From Fidelibacterota bacterium (GTDB lineage Bacteria; Fidelibacterota; Marinisomatia; Marinisomatales; CAZVFT01), in the NCBI GenBank assembly GCA_014381485.1, contig JACNLN010000107.1, positions 1 to 19,270 of the forward strand: a stretch of DNA of 19,270 bases, given 5' to 3'. A program made the position numbers and the translations under genes. This document shows positions 1 to 9,233 of this stretch, in pieces. Each line of letters starts with the position of its first letter. The first letter of the stretch is position 1. The notes beneath the pieces are model-generated. The model saw only the letters and a program-made list of their open reading frames with translations. It was not told the origin of the DNA and made no database searches.

Positions 1-38
1 ATGTTGAATTAAAAAGAAAACTCGCACAGATTAAAGGT

Positions 39-1226
39 CTATGCCCGAATAGGTAAAAATTTCCTAACCTTTTTCTTCACCCTACTGATAATATAAGGGG
101 TCAGTCGTCCCTTTTCTTTCAGGATGGTTTTGTAAAGATCTCGTTTCCTTCCTGTTGGAATTGAAGGATTTTCTCGAGGGATGAGGGAGATGGCTTCCTT
201 TTCACAGGAGGAGATACATGCACCACATCCAAGACATATTTCCTCATTGACCCGGCTTCTTCTGTCAGACCTGCCGGCATATCGCTGTGATTTATCCAAT
301 CCGATGGCTCTGGCATTGCATGCTGTAAAACAATCTCCACAATAGTCGCAGACTTCAGGATCAATCGTAGCAATAAAATTTGTTTTCGCAACACCGTTAT
401 AGTACCCTGCCTTCACTCCAGCCATGATGTGGCAGCAGCACCCGCAACAGTTACAGATAAAAGAGGGTTTATTCCTCACATTATCGGTAACGTGAGTCAG
501 GTTCAGGTCGTGAGCCATGTTGATGATGTCCAGCAGTTCTTCCTTACTTTTTTCTTCAGCGAATCCTCGACGGGATAAAAATCGGGCACCATTTCCCAGG
601 GAGATGCAAATTCCTTCTACCGGAACGCCCTTTTTGCAGGTTCCTCCAGCGTGTTCCTTCTGATGGCGGCAGTAGCACATCCCTGCTGCACCAAAACTTG
701 ATTGTTTGATAATCTCCCGAGCGCTCTCATAGGTAGTTACGACACTTGATACAGGAATATGATCTTCGTGCACAAGGGAACGGGTTAGTGGAGTTTTACT
801 GCCAAAAAATTCTTTGGCATGTCCTTTTTCCGAGTCTTTAAGATATTCTTCCATCAGTCTTGCCACTTTCTCCAGGGGCAGATCAGCACGATGTTTCATG
901 AAAGTGAACTCAATGAAGCCAATGGTTCCTGGCATGAGGAGATAGTAGGTGGTACCATTGTAAGGCAGATCCATAATGAGTCCTTTATCCGCCATGGACT
1001 CCAGAACTGGGAGGAGGTTTTCTTCACTCATCTTCGTAGCGCGGCACAATTCAGGTAAAGTTGCCTCTTCCAGAGGGAATTTTGAAGCTATAAAAGCCTC
1101 TTCTTCAGAAAATAAGAGTGAAAGTAATTCCCGTAAAACTTCGCTATCCACCAGGCCGATGGGATATTTATTCAATCGGTCAATAAGAGGAACTAAACTG
1201 CTTTTTGAATTTGCGATGTGCCCCAT
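39..1226 (-). CDS. Cysteine-rich 4Fe-4S ferredoxin-type protein with winged-helix-like N-terminus
   Basis: 395 residues. Residues about 45-95 read like a winged-helix domain (a helical 'LPELCRATKMSEENLL' stretch, then a short wing). The middle carries two unusual cysteine groups: C184, C186, C197 and C207, and a dense cluster C258/C260/C261/C263/C264/C265 followed by His266. The C-terminal part has two textbook CxxCxxCxxxC ferredoxin motifs (C293-C303 and C331-C341), so two [4Fe-4S] clusters are expected. It ends in a basic tail. There is no signal peptide or membrane segment, so it is probably cytoplasmic. The start ATG lies 9 bp after the stop of the DRTGG gene, with GGAG about 12 bases upstream, so it is the last gene of a trio with the acyl-CoA synthetase. 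Its likely role is electron transfer or redox sensing tied to acyl-CoA metabolism; that is inference. The ferredoxin domains are certain, the exact function is unknown. Confidence 0.9.
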   Translation of the reverse strand: MGHIANSKSSLVPLIDRLNKYPIGLVDSEVLRELLSLLFSEEEAFIASKFPLEEATLPELCRATKMSEENLLPVLESMADKGLIMDLPYNGTTYYLLMPGTIGFIEFTFMKHRADLPLEKVARLMEEYLKDSEKGHAKEFFGSKTPLTRSLVHEDHIPVSSVVTTYESAREIIKQSSFGAAGMCYCRHQKEHAGGTCKKGVPVEGICISLGNGARFLSRRGFAEEKSKEELLDIINMAHDLNLTHVTDNVRNKPSFICNCCGCCCHIMAGVKAGYYNGVAKTNFIATIDPEVCDYCGDCFTACNARAIGLDKSQRYAGRSDRRSRVNEEICLGCGACISSCEKEAISLIPRENPSIPTGRKRDLYKTILKEKGRLTPYIISRVKKKVRKFLPIRA

Positions 1227-1235
1227 AATTAGTGA

Positions 1236-2276
1236 TCACTCCAACAACTTATCAAGATTTACGTGATCCTGAACAAGTTTTTTCAACAGTTTTATTTTTT
1301 TTGTCTCACTGCCAGTCAGTAGGGGAACTATCTCATTAATTCTTCTGGCGGTCTGATAGGTGTCAGTTTTGACAAGGAGAATTGGAACTTTCTTTTCGGA
1401 AGCCCTGGCAATGATGTTTGCAGGAGGTAAAATGTTGTTTGTCAGAATGAGTCCCCTGCATTCCGTATCAATGGATGCAAGAATCATATCACTCCGGTCA
1501 CCGCTGGTAATGATCAGTTTATCTTTTTTCTTAAACTTTTCTACCCGTAAAACCGCATCGGCGGACATGGCTCCCACGAAGGTCTCCTGGACAATCGAAT
1601 CAAGAGCGTCCTCTCCGGCAATTACTTTTGCAGAAAGAACCTCAGATATAAGCTTGAGAGTGGGATGGGTCAGTTCCGATTGATAGGGGAGCAATCCGAG
1701 TACATTGACATCAAGCTGATTCAGATAGTCCAGATGAATATTCTTGAATTCTTTGATGTTTCTCAGTTTGTTGATGATAACACCTCCGAAATGAACACCA
1801 TCAATATCAATATTCTGTTTAAAGAAGGTAATATCATCTAAAATTTCATCCTCATCCTCTCCGCTTACCACTACAATCAATTTTCCATCAATAGCCTTGC
1901 ATACAGATAATGCATCAAGCTGAACTGAAGTACCGTGGCAGATATCCTCACCACTTTCCACGAAAAGATATTCTTTTCCATTCGAGTTTCGCTTTACCAC
2001 TTCTATCAATTTTTCTCTGGAGCTTTTTTCATCATAAAGATACCGCAGTTTGGAATGGTCAAATCCGATGGTCATTTCCTCCACTGGCTCTTTAATTTCC
2101 AGTAGTTTTGCTACCACCGAAGCATCGTGATCCCAGAGCCGCTTTTTTTGGTACATCAGGCGGTCGCCAAATGGCTTTATATACCCAATTTTCTTATTCG
2201 ATACTTTTGAGATACCCACAATTACACTGGTTTTTCCAGCATTTTTTTGTAATGAAGTAAACACAAAATTCTTCAT
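1236..2276 (-). CDS. BioD-like P-loop/DRTGG-domain protein (phosphotransacetylase N-terminal-type)
   Basis: 346 residues. The N-terminus has a BioD/CobB-type P-loop (residues 8-17, S-LQKNAGKT-S), then 'YIKPF' (32-36) and an acidic 'VESGE' (106-110), as in dethiobiotin synthetase-like domains. Residues about 212-325 match a DRTGG domain: 'GAMS' at 235-238 and 'ITSGDRSDM' at 256-264. This arrangement equals the N-terminal, regulatory half of long phosphotransacetylases such as E. coli Pta, but the catalytic phosphotransacetylase domain is absent. The ATG overlaps the TAA of the upstream acyl-CoA synthetase by one base, with an AAAGGA ribosome-binding site inside that gene, so the two are translationally coupled. 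By family analogy it may bind a nucleotide and regulate or assist the neighbouring ADP-forming synthetase; no direct evidence is in the sequence. Domain assignment is strong, function open. Confidence 0.88.
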   Translation of the reverse strand: MKNFVFTSLQKNAGKTSVIVGISKVSNKKIGYIKPFGDRLMYQKKRLWDHDASVVAKLLEIKEPVEEMTIGFDHSKLRYLYDEKSSREKLIEVVKRNSNGKEYLFVESGEDICHGTSVQLDALSVCKAIDGKLIVVVSGEDEDEILDDITFFKQNIDIDGVHFGGVIINKLRNIKEFKNIHLDYLNQLDVNVLGLLPYQSELTHPTLKLISEVLSAKVIAGEDALDSIVQETFVGAMSADAVLRVEKFKKKDKLIITSGDRSDMILASIDTECRGLILTNNILPPANIIARASEKKVPILLVKTDTYQTARRINEIVPLLTGSETKKIKLLKKLVQDHVNLDKLLE

Positions 2277-4405
2277 TATTCTATCCTTTCGTTCTTTGTT
2301 AATAAAACCCTGACATCCACGGATTTTACTCCCTTGCCCTGATCATAAACGACAAGAGGATTAATTTCGATATCCGTTATTTTTTTACAGTGTTGTATGA
2401 CCGACCCAATCTTTAATATGGTCTCTTCGATTTGCCTGATATCTTTTCTTCTTTCGCCTCTCACACCCAGCAGGAGTGGATACGACTTAATTTCTTTAAC
2501 CATCAGTCGAATTTCACGTCGACTCAATGGTAATGCCCGGAAGGATACATCTTTCATTACCTCCACATAAATTCCGCCCAGTCCAAACATAACGATTGGT
2601 CCAAAAGCACGGTCTCTGCGAGCCCCAATAATAACCTCTGTGCCCGGCTTGATTTGTTCCACCACCTCAAGACCATCTATGACCACATCTGTTCTGAAGG
2701 ATTTACAATTATGAAGAATGGTCTGGTAAGCGTCGATGACTTCATTTCGGTTTTCGAGATTCAGTAGGACGCCACCCACGTCACTTTTATGGAGAATGTC
2801 ACGTGAAATCACTTTCATCACCACCGGATAGCCAATTTTTTCTGCAAGTTCCACGGCTTCACTTATAGAATGTGCCACGCCACTTTTTGGACAGGATAAT
2901 CCGATGGCTTCAAGCAGCATCTGACCCTCGAGTGCCAGAAGAAATTCACGATCATCGTCCATAGCTTCATCTACAATACGATTGATGCTCTTTATATCAA
3001 CATCCAATTCATCAACATCGTGGGATATATCCATCTGGTTTCTGTAAAAGGAATAAAGTGCTCCCAGACAGGAAGCAGCTTCATAAACATCTCGGTAAAC
3101 CGGGTAATTATCGCGGCTCAGAGTGGTGATAATCTGTTCAGCGTGGTATCCTCCAAAGGTCGAGAAAATAAAAGGTTTCCCCTTTTTAATATATTCCTGG
3201 CTGCACTGGGTAATCATATTCGCAAGTTGTTCTGCTTTGACGAAAGCTGTTTCACCATAGAATCCCATAACGGAATGAATCCTGTCGTCATCTAATGCTT
3301 TTCTCAATGCGGCTATATAATCCTCCCCACTGGCTTCGGCTGTCAGGTCAATGGGATTTTTGGTAGAGCCAAATTCTGGTGTGATGTCGTGAAATAGTGT
3401 TTTCAGTCGTTCTGCATCCTCATAAAGTTTCACACCATATTTTTCGCAGGCATCGGTAGCCATAACTCCGATGCCGCCGCCATTGGTGATAATGACGGTA
3501 TTCAGTCCTGATGGCATAGGAGAATGAGACAAATACTTACACCAGTTCAGGGCATCTGTAACGTTTTCTGCCCGGATCACCCCACATTGTTTAATAATGG
3601 CATCGAAAATAGCATCGGAGCCGGCAAGGGAACCTGTATGGGAGGCGGCAGCGAGAGCTCCCCGTTTAGAGCGACCGGACTTGATCATAATTACCGGTTT
3701 CTTCCGGGTAGCTTTTTTCAGCGTGCGGACAAGTTTAGCGCCATCATGAATTCCCTCCATATAAATCAGGATGATTTTTGTCTCAATCTGATCAACCAGA
3801 TATTCCAGCAGATCTGCCTCGTCAATATCGGCTTTGTTTCCCACGGATACAATGGCGGATAAACCAATATTTTGAACGGATGTTTTTCCGATCATTGACA
3901 CACCAAGAGCACCGCTTTGGGTGATAATGGCTACGTGCCCGGGTTGAATGTCACCGGGACCGAAACTGGCGTTGAGAGAACTCTTGGCAGAATAGTATCC
4001 GAAAATGTTGGGACCCAGAATGCGGATATTATATTTTCTGGCAAGATGAATTATCTTTCGTTCCTCCTCAAGATTCCCGATCTCAGAGAAACCGGAAGAA
4101 ATGATGATCAGGAATTTTACTTTGTTGACACCACAGCTTTTGACAGCATCGAGTACAAAAGGAGCAGGGATCGCAATCACTGCCACGTCTATCTCGCCAT
4201 CAATATCTTCCAGTGAGGTATAAATGGAATGACCAAGAATCTCTCCACCCCGGAGATTCACCGGATACACTTTTCCCTGATACCCCATCTCAATGATATT
4301 TTGCACAATTTTGAATCCGATTTTATTTGGATTCAAGCTAGCACCAATCACTGCTACCGAGTGGGGCTCAAAAAGGTATTTAATCTCTGGCGAATCGTTG
4401 GTCAT
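2276..4405 (-). CDS. Acetate/acyl-CoA ligase (ADP-forming), fused alpha and beta subunits
   Basis: About 709 residues from the ATG at 4405. A TTG at 4426, directly after an in-frame stop, would add 7 residues; neither start has a good ribosome-binding site, so I prefer the ATG. The N-terminal CoA-binding domain begins 'SVAVIGAS'. The ligase domain carries the phospho-histidine motif SHTGSLAGSD (His about 256), and a C-terminal ATP-grasp domain has 'HKSDVGGV' (His about 539, the second phospho-histidine of this family) and 'MFGLGGIYVEVMKDVSFR'. Both catalytic histidines are present, so it should be active. The reaction is acyl-CoA + ADP + Pi to acid + CoA + ATP (reversible), giving substrate-level ATP in fermenters. 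The acyl group cannot be read from sequence; acetate, propionate or aryl/branched acids are all possible. It is the first gene of the trio with the DRTGG and ferredoxin genes. Confidence 0.93.
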   Translation of the reverse strand: MTNDSPEIKYLFEPHSVAVIGASLNPNKIGFKIVQNIIEMGYQGKVYPVNLRGGEILGHSIYTSLEDIDGEIDVAVIAIPAPFVLDAVKSCGVNKVKFLIIISSGFSEIGNLEEERKIIHLARKYNIRILGPNIFGYYSAKSSLNASFGPGDIQPGHVAIITQSGALGVSMIGKTSVQNIGLSAIVSVGNKADIDEADLLEYLVDQIETKIILIYMEGIHDGAKLVRTLKKATRKKPVIMIKSGRSKRGALAAASHTGSLAGSDAIFDAIIKQCGVIRAENVTDALNWCKYLSHSPMPSGLNTVIITNGGGIGVMATDACEKYGVKLYEDAERLKTLFHDITPEFGSTKNPIDLTAEASGEDYIAALRKALDDDRIHSVMGFYGETAFVKAEQLANMITQCSQEYIKKGKPFIFSTFGGYHAEQIITTLSRDNYPVYRDVYEAASCLGALYSFYRNQMDISHDVDELDVDIKSINRIVDEAMDDDREFLLALEGQMLLEAIGLSCPKSGVAHSISEAVELAEKIGYPVVMKVISRDILHKSDVGGVLLNLENRNEVIDAYQTILHNCKSFRTDVVIDGLEVVEQIKPGTEVIIGARRDRAFGPIVMFGLGGIYVEVMKDVSFRALPLSRREIRLMVKEIKSYPLLLGVRGERRKDIRQIEETILKIGSVIQHCKKITDIEINPLVVYDQGKGVKSVDVRVLLTKNERIE

Positions 4406-4467
4406 TGTGATTTCTTTGTTTTTCAATTATTCAATCGGTGTCAGGAAGAATATATGCAGAATTATCA

Positions 4468-4836
4468 TTAAGTAGTATTGGGAATAAAATTTTCTATAGC
4501 AATTGGATTTAAAAAGAGCAAATCGCAAGCTGAATACAAAACTTGCTTGTCCGGACTATCAAAATTCTTGGTATAGTTAAAAGCTATAATCGCATTAGAA
4601 TAAATCCCCCCTTTTTCTTGTATGATTTGTTGCACTTTCGGGTCAGTAACGATTTTCTCCAACTCAGGTTTATTCCCATTGATATATATGGACTCGATCA
4701 CACGGCTTTTAGTTAAAGTGTCAACAACCAAGTTACCGAGATAATTATTATTAACCATAGTAAAAAATTTGTGTTTACCTCTGATCAGGTGCTTTCTCTT
4801 TTTAGGGCTTCCTGCAAGAATGATAGCTTCTAACAT
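4468..4836 (-). CDS. Truncated nucleotidyltransferase-like protein (MobA-like NTP transferase fragment)
   Basis: 122 residues. It starts 'MLEAIILAGS' like GT-A nucleotidyltransferases (normally LAGG), has a basic stretch and 'KHKFFTMVNN' where the family has its substrate-binding lysine region, then a helix (34-45), 'GGIYSN' (about 76-81) and 'LYSACDLLFLNP' (Asp105) at the position of the catalytic/metal-binding Asp ('D-P/I-L/F-T'). Family members run roughly 200-300 residues; this one stops just after the metal motif. Only about 60 bases separate it from the synthetase start, so the C-terminal half is missing rather than frameshifted nearby. No clear ribosome-binding site is seen. It is probably a decaying remnant, though a small single-domain protein is not excluded. 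It lies in the same direction as its neighbours. Confidence 0.6.
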   Translation of the reverse strand: MLEAIILAGSPKKRKHLIRGKHKFFTMVNNNYLGNLVVDTLTKSRVIESIYINGNKPELEKIVTDPKVQQIIQEKGGIYSNAIIAFNYTKNFDSPDKQVLYSACDLLFLNPIAIENFIPNTT

Positions 4837-4940
4837 ATTGAATGAAAAATGTTAAGGCTATTGTGCTACAAATGTAAATACTAATGGTAATTAGAGAATT
4901 TTAATATCTATTTTTATCATCAAATGACGACATCAATTTA

Positions 4941-7900
4941 TTACTTGTTTTGGTACTTCATCATAACTTTATGCAATCTCAAAGCCTGGACGATGAATGT
5001 CTCCAACCGAGCTTCAATGAGCTGGGGAAACGGACTGCCATCGCTCTCGATGGCAATAAAGGGTAAATTGGATACCTCTCGCGTCACCCGGTTGGTCATT
5101 TTATCCTTTCTGAACCTCGTTACGTGCTCCCGGTCCATTTTTAAATTCAGGATCGATTCGCTCAATCGGTTGGGCATGCAGCCAAATGGTCCAATGGCAA
5201 TCGCACCACAAAATTCTTCCCCTACTTCAGCCATGGGGCCACCCACAGTAAGGATCGCTTCACCAGTCAGCTTTCGTGAAATAAAGTTCTCACCAGCCCC
5301 AATCACATGATCCACTTCCACCATTCGAGGAATGTACCAGCCCGATTCCGCTATTATTTCTTTGATATTCTTTTCGATCCGCGACATGACCTTGGTTTTA
5401 ATCTTGTTTGCCAGACGACCCATAAGACTATAATCTTTATCACTTAATTTATTTTCAATCAGCCAATCGAGGTAATATATCCATTCATGAATCGGTGCCA
5501 CGTGAGAAACAATACCACTGTCAGCCAGACGTTCTGGCAACCACCGGCGAGAAAGCCCTTCCTTACGTACATATACTTCACCTACGATCAAAACTTGCGG
5601 TGTCTTTTTAAGGGGTTTCTTCTGTGGTATTCTCTTCAAATCAGTAGCTGCCTGCTTGAGAGCTTTCATTAGATTATCCCGACTACCCTCGAGACCTTTG
5701 AGCACACAGGACCAGATAGCTTGAAGTTCCTGAAAAGCTCCACTGTGGTCTTCTGCAACAACCAGCATGGAATTATGTATATCCTCAAACACATCAGCGG
5801 TAACCATTGCATTCCATCCCAATCGAACAAAATCTGACCCAAGACCTCCATAATTATCAGAAGCTGACAAGGACATAAATGCTATGTTTTCAACTTTACG
5901 TTTTTTTATAAAATCTCGCATAAAGTCCTGATATTGCCCAAACCTGCAAGGTCCTTCTGCAGTGGGCATAAAATAAATGGTGACCTCGTTTTCAGACCGC
6001 ATATCGCGCATATATTTCAAGAAAGCACCAATGGTCAATTGAAGTGGTAGACACTCCTTGCACATAGTGTTACCACGTCCAAGTTTCAATTCCTCTTCAC
6101 CCATAGTGGGTAAGGCTATCGCATTGATCCCCTGCATCTTCAGAACTGCAGTCATCGCCTGCGTGCTATACTGACTCATAGAAGCTAAAACCAATGTCAC
6201 ACGAGGATCGAACAATGAAATCTCCTCATTTTCTGAGGTGGTTATCAGTAATTTCTCATTCTCAATTCTAGTGGTTGCCGATTGATAGCTCTTTAGGACT
6301 TGTTGTTTTTCATTTTTTCTTTTTTGTAATTGTCGATAACGAGTAACAATATCCAAAAACGCCTCGACTCGAGTCTCAAGACCCGCATCAGCGGTATGAT
6401 TATCCAGCTCAAGTGTAAGCGAAGGTTTTCTATCCATAATATCCCGGAAGTACCCAATAATGAATGAGTCAGGGCCACAGGAGAAATTCGTTATATAAGT
6501 TCCAAACAATTGTGTGTGATTCTTGATGCCTACTGCGCCTTTCAGGTTGATTTGACCAGAGGACCAGTACATATGATCCTTAACAGGATATTGTTTCAAG
6601 TCAAGAAAATCAACGGGAATAATCGTGATACCTCGGGAGGCAAATTTGTGGGGAATACCTTTATTCGCTTCAGGTACAAATGCATTGTAGGACCTTCCAA
6701 ACAGTATAATGCCTATCCTATCTGGATCACTCTCAATCTCATAAATAATCTTTTCTCCCAATTCAATCATCTGTCCTTGCAGTTTATCTTGAACTGTTCG
6801 TGCCTTATTAAAAGCCATAGCGGCTTTCTTTTTACTCACCCCCAGATCGGAAGCTATAGATACGAAAGACTTCCTCTGTCCAGTTGTATCTAATGAAAAC
6901 TTTATAAAGGGTGATATAATAATAGGGCCATTCAGCAACCGATCTTCGAATGTAGCTTTTAAATAGAATAATTCACCCTGAAGTAATGGACACAGCTTTG
7001 ATGGATTATAACCATTTTCAACCTGTACGCTGCAAATATGGGGAAGGAAAATATAATCTGGATTAAGGTCTAGAAGGTTATGAAAATATCCGTGAGATAT
7101 CTCACATGGGAAACAGAAAGGAGCTGAGCATTGGTCTATACCTTTTTGGTCCACTTCCTTTGCAAGCACCACCCTGAAACCTAACTCATTAAAGAAATGA
7201 GCAAACATCGGATAGTAAGTATTAGTCAGGAAGGAACGCAAAATACCTACTGTCGGTGCATCTTCAGGCAGATTGCTCAAATCAGGAGCAAAATCGTCAA
7301 ACACAAGTTTTTGTCGCAGGGTAACAAGGTCATATTCTCCGGGATTTAACTTTATCTTGTGCCAGATATTATAATATCTATTGCAAGCACCACCAAACGG
7401 ATAGGGTTTGCCTTCAATAACCAGGCGGTTGATGCTACAGCCCAGGTCACACTTTTCCTTACCACCGGGACATGTAAAGGGACTCTTGTATTTCACTTTT
7501 CGATTAACCAGAGTTTCTAGATCAAACAACTGTTCTTCCATTATCTCCTGGTCAAGCTGATGTTTGACCTCTAAGGCAACCCCGTATGCACCCATCAGTC
7601 CTGGTTCGGGCGGGACTACGATTTCCTTCCCTGACAATGCTGCCATGGCAATTGGCACAGCACGATTATAACATACTCCCCCCTGCATAAAAACCTTCTT
7701 TCCCACTGGCCGAGCACCTTTGACTCGGTTTACATAATTCATACAAATGGAATATACCAGACCAGCTACGATGTCCGCTTTTGGCACACCTTCATGAAAT
7801 GTGTTTTTAGTGTCTGACGATATGAATGCTGCACACTGATCGTTAAAGTTTGGTGGACGCTTGCCCTGCATTGCCCATTCAGCTATATCCTCCATCTCAA

Positions 7901-9233
7901 TACCTAATGTCTCTTTCGCAGATTCTTCTAAGAATGACCCAGTCCCTGCTGAACAGGCTTCATTCATGGCATAATCGCTAGCTACACCATTTGTTATATA
8001 TGTATATTTTGCGTCCTGTCCACCTATTTCGAATATAGTATCCACATCAAGATCAAAATGAATAGCTGCTGTAGCATGGGCTATGATCTCATTGATTACA
8101 CCATCAGTAAGGGCATGTAATCCTGCTATCTTTCTACCTGAACCAGTCACCCCTAACCCTCGGATCACCACTTTTGTATTGCTCAATTGCTCAAGGAGAG
8201 CCTTATAGCATGCTCGTGACGCGCCAACCGGGTCTCCATTCGTTCGAAGGTACTCACTTCCCAGAATCTTTAGATCTGACTCACGCAACAACACAACCTT
8301 CGTGGTAGTGGAACCGACATCTAAACCCAGAATGCACCGGTCTCCATCCTGAGTAATCCCCCGTTCCATCTGAGTAAAAGTAACCATATCTGTAAAATTG
8401 GATAATGGTTGGTGATAATCGAATTGTGATTTGTTTTTTTTAAAAAGTTGACTTAGATCAATAGCAGACTCCGTCTTATTCTCCATTGCCCACAGAGCAG
8501 CGCCAAGTGCTTCAAAGTATGTAGCTTCATTAGGGACAGTCAGGTTCTTTATCTCACGTTTTAGATAATCGATCATAACCTCGTTCCTGCTGGCACCACC
8601 TACGATCATGATGTTCTCTTTTGGTATATTTTTCAGTAGTTCGAGAACTTTACTTGCCATCATCTGGCACAAGCCAGCTACTACTTGCCCCTTGGGCACG
8701 CCTATATTGGTGGCATGAGTACAGTCGCTCTTACAAAAGACCGAACACCTACCAGACACATGATGTGGTTCCTCATTTTGTGCATATCTAATAGCATCGT
8801 CCAAGCTTACATCCATTCTCGTTGTCTGCTGGATGAAAAACTCGCCTGTTCCAGAAGCACATTTATTTCCCGTGTGGACCTTGTTGATCTTTCCTGAATC
8901 GTCAAGTTTATAGACAATGAACGTCTCACCACCGGCACTTATAATAGCGTTATAAGGGATATTGCTACCATTGATGTATTTCAAAGCGTATTCGGTAGCC
9001 AGTGGCTCTGAGATATTGTTCAGGTTAAGGAACTCCTTAAATCTCCGACCGGTTACACAAATTGAATCAACTTCATTAAGATCTACCTGTCCCAACAGGT
9101 TCCTAACAATGTCTTTTGGATTTCCCTCGTGAGCGTCAGATAGAACATGATTAATCTCTATCGACTTTCCGTTCTTCTCAGCCTTAACCAAAGTTATTGT
9201 TGATGCACCGGTACAGAGACCTATGGATATCAT
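4941..9233 (-). CDS. Giant acyl-CoA dehydratase/benzoyl-CoA reductase activase (double ASKHA ATPase plus DUF2229/HgdB-like region)
   Basis: 1430 residues. The first BadF/BadG/BcrA/BcrD-type ATPase domain is at about 1-250, with cysteines at C125 ('NKCASGTGEFF') and C163/C167/C171. The second, about 299-560, has the phosphate-binding loop 'LDVGSTTTK' (303-312), 'EIGGQDAKY', C427 ('NEACSAGTGSF') and C467 ('NDQCAAF'), the positions where activator dimers hold a [4Fe-4S] cluster. Then come a cysteine-rich linker (C588, C595, C599, C617), a DUF2229-like domain (about 660-950, C702/C707/C710) and an HgdB-like dehydratase-subunit domain (about 1010-1200, C1058/C1061, C1096). Known family role: ATP-driven one-electron activation of 2-hydroxyacyl-CoA dehydratases or benzoyl-CoA reductases. 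The fused length is usual for this large form. The first domain lacks the phosphate-loop Asp ('IGLCTGAST'), so only the second may hydrolyse ATP. AAAGGG precedes the ATG. Substrate unknown. Confidence 0.92.
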   Translation of the reverse strand: MISIGLCTGASTITLVKAEKNGKSIEINHVLSDAHEGNPKDIVRNLLGQVDLNEVDSICVTGRRFKEFLNLNNISEPLATEYALKYINGSNIPYNAIISAGGETFIVYKLDDSGKINKVHTGNKCASGTGEFFIQQTTRMDVSLDDAIRYAQNEEPHHVSGRCSVFCKSDCTHATNIGVPKGQVVAGLCQMMASKVLELLKNIPKENIMIVGGASRNEVMIDYLKREIKNLTVPNEATYFEALGAALWAMENKTESAIDLSQLFKKNKSQFDYHQPLSNFTDMVTFTQMERGITQDGDRCILGLDVGSTTTKVVLLRESDLKILGSEYLRTNGDPVGASRACYKALLEQLSNTKVVIRGLGVTGSGRKIAGLHALTDGVINEIIAHATAAIHFDLDVDTIFEIGGQDAKYTYITNGVASDYAMNEACSAGTGSFLEESAKETLGIEMEDIAEWAMQGKRPPNFNDQCAAFISSDTKNTFHEGVPKADIVAGLVYSICMNYVNRVKGARPVGKKVFMQGGVCYNRAVPIAMAALSGKEIVVPPEPGLMGAYGVALEVKHQLDQEIMEEQLFDLETLVNRKVKYKSPFTCPGGKEKCDLGCSINRLVIEGKPYPFGGACNRYYNIWHKIKLNPGEYDLVTLRQKLVFDDFAPDLSNLPEDAPTVGILRSFLTNTYYPMFAHFFNELGFRVVLAKEVDQKGIDQCSAPFCFPCEISHGYFHNLLDLNPDYIFLPHICSVQVENGYNPSKLCPLLQGELFYLKATFEDRLLNGPIIISPFIKFSLDTTGQRKSFVSIASDLGVSKKKAAMAFNKARTVQDKLQGQMIELGEKIIYEIESDPDRIGIILFGRSYNAFVPEANKGIPHKFASRGITIIPVDFLDLKQYPVKDHMYWSSGQINLKGAVGIKNHTQLFGTYITNFSCGPDSFIIGYFRDIMDRKPSLTLELDNHTADAGLETRVEAFLDIVTRYRQLQKRKNEKQQVLKSYQSATTRIENEKLLITTSENEEISLFDPRVTLVLASMSQYSTQAMTAVLKMQGINAIALPTMGEEELKLGRGNTMCKECLPLQLTIGAFLKYMRDMRSENEVTIYFMPTAEGPCRFGQYQDFMRDFIKKRKVENIAFMSLSASDNYGGLGSDFVRLGWNAMVTADVFEDIHNSMLVVAEDHSGAFQELQAIWSCVLKGLEGSRDNLMKALKQAATDLKRIPQKKPLKKTPQVLIVGEVYVRKEGLSRRWLPERLADSGIVSHVAPIHEWIYYLDWLIENKLSDKDYSLMGRLANKIKTKVMSRIEKNIKEIIAESGWYIPRMVEVDHVIGAGENFISRKLTGEAILTVGGPMAEVGEEFCGAIAIGPFGCMPNRLSESILNLKMDREHVTRFRKDKMTNRVTREVSNLPFIAIESDGSPFPQLIEARLETFIVQALRLHKVMMKYQNK

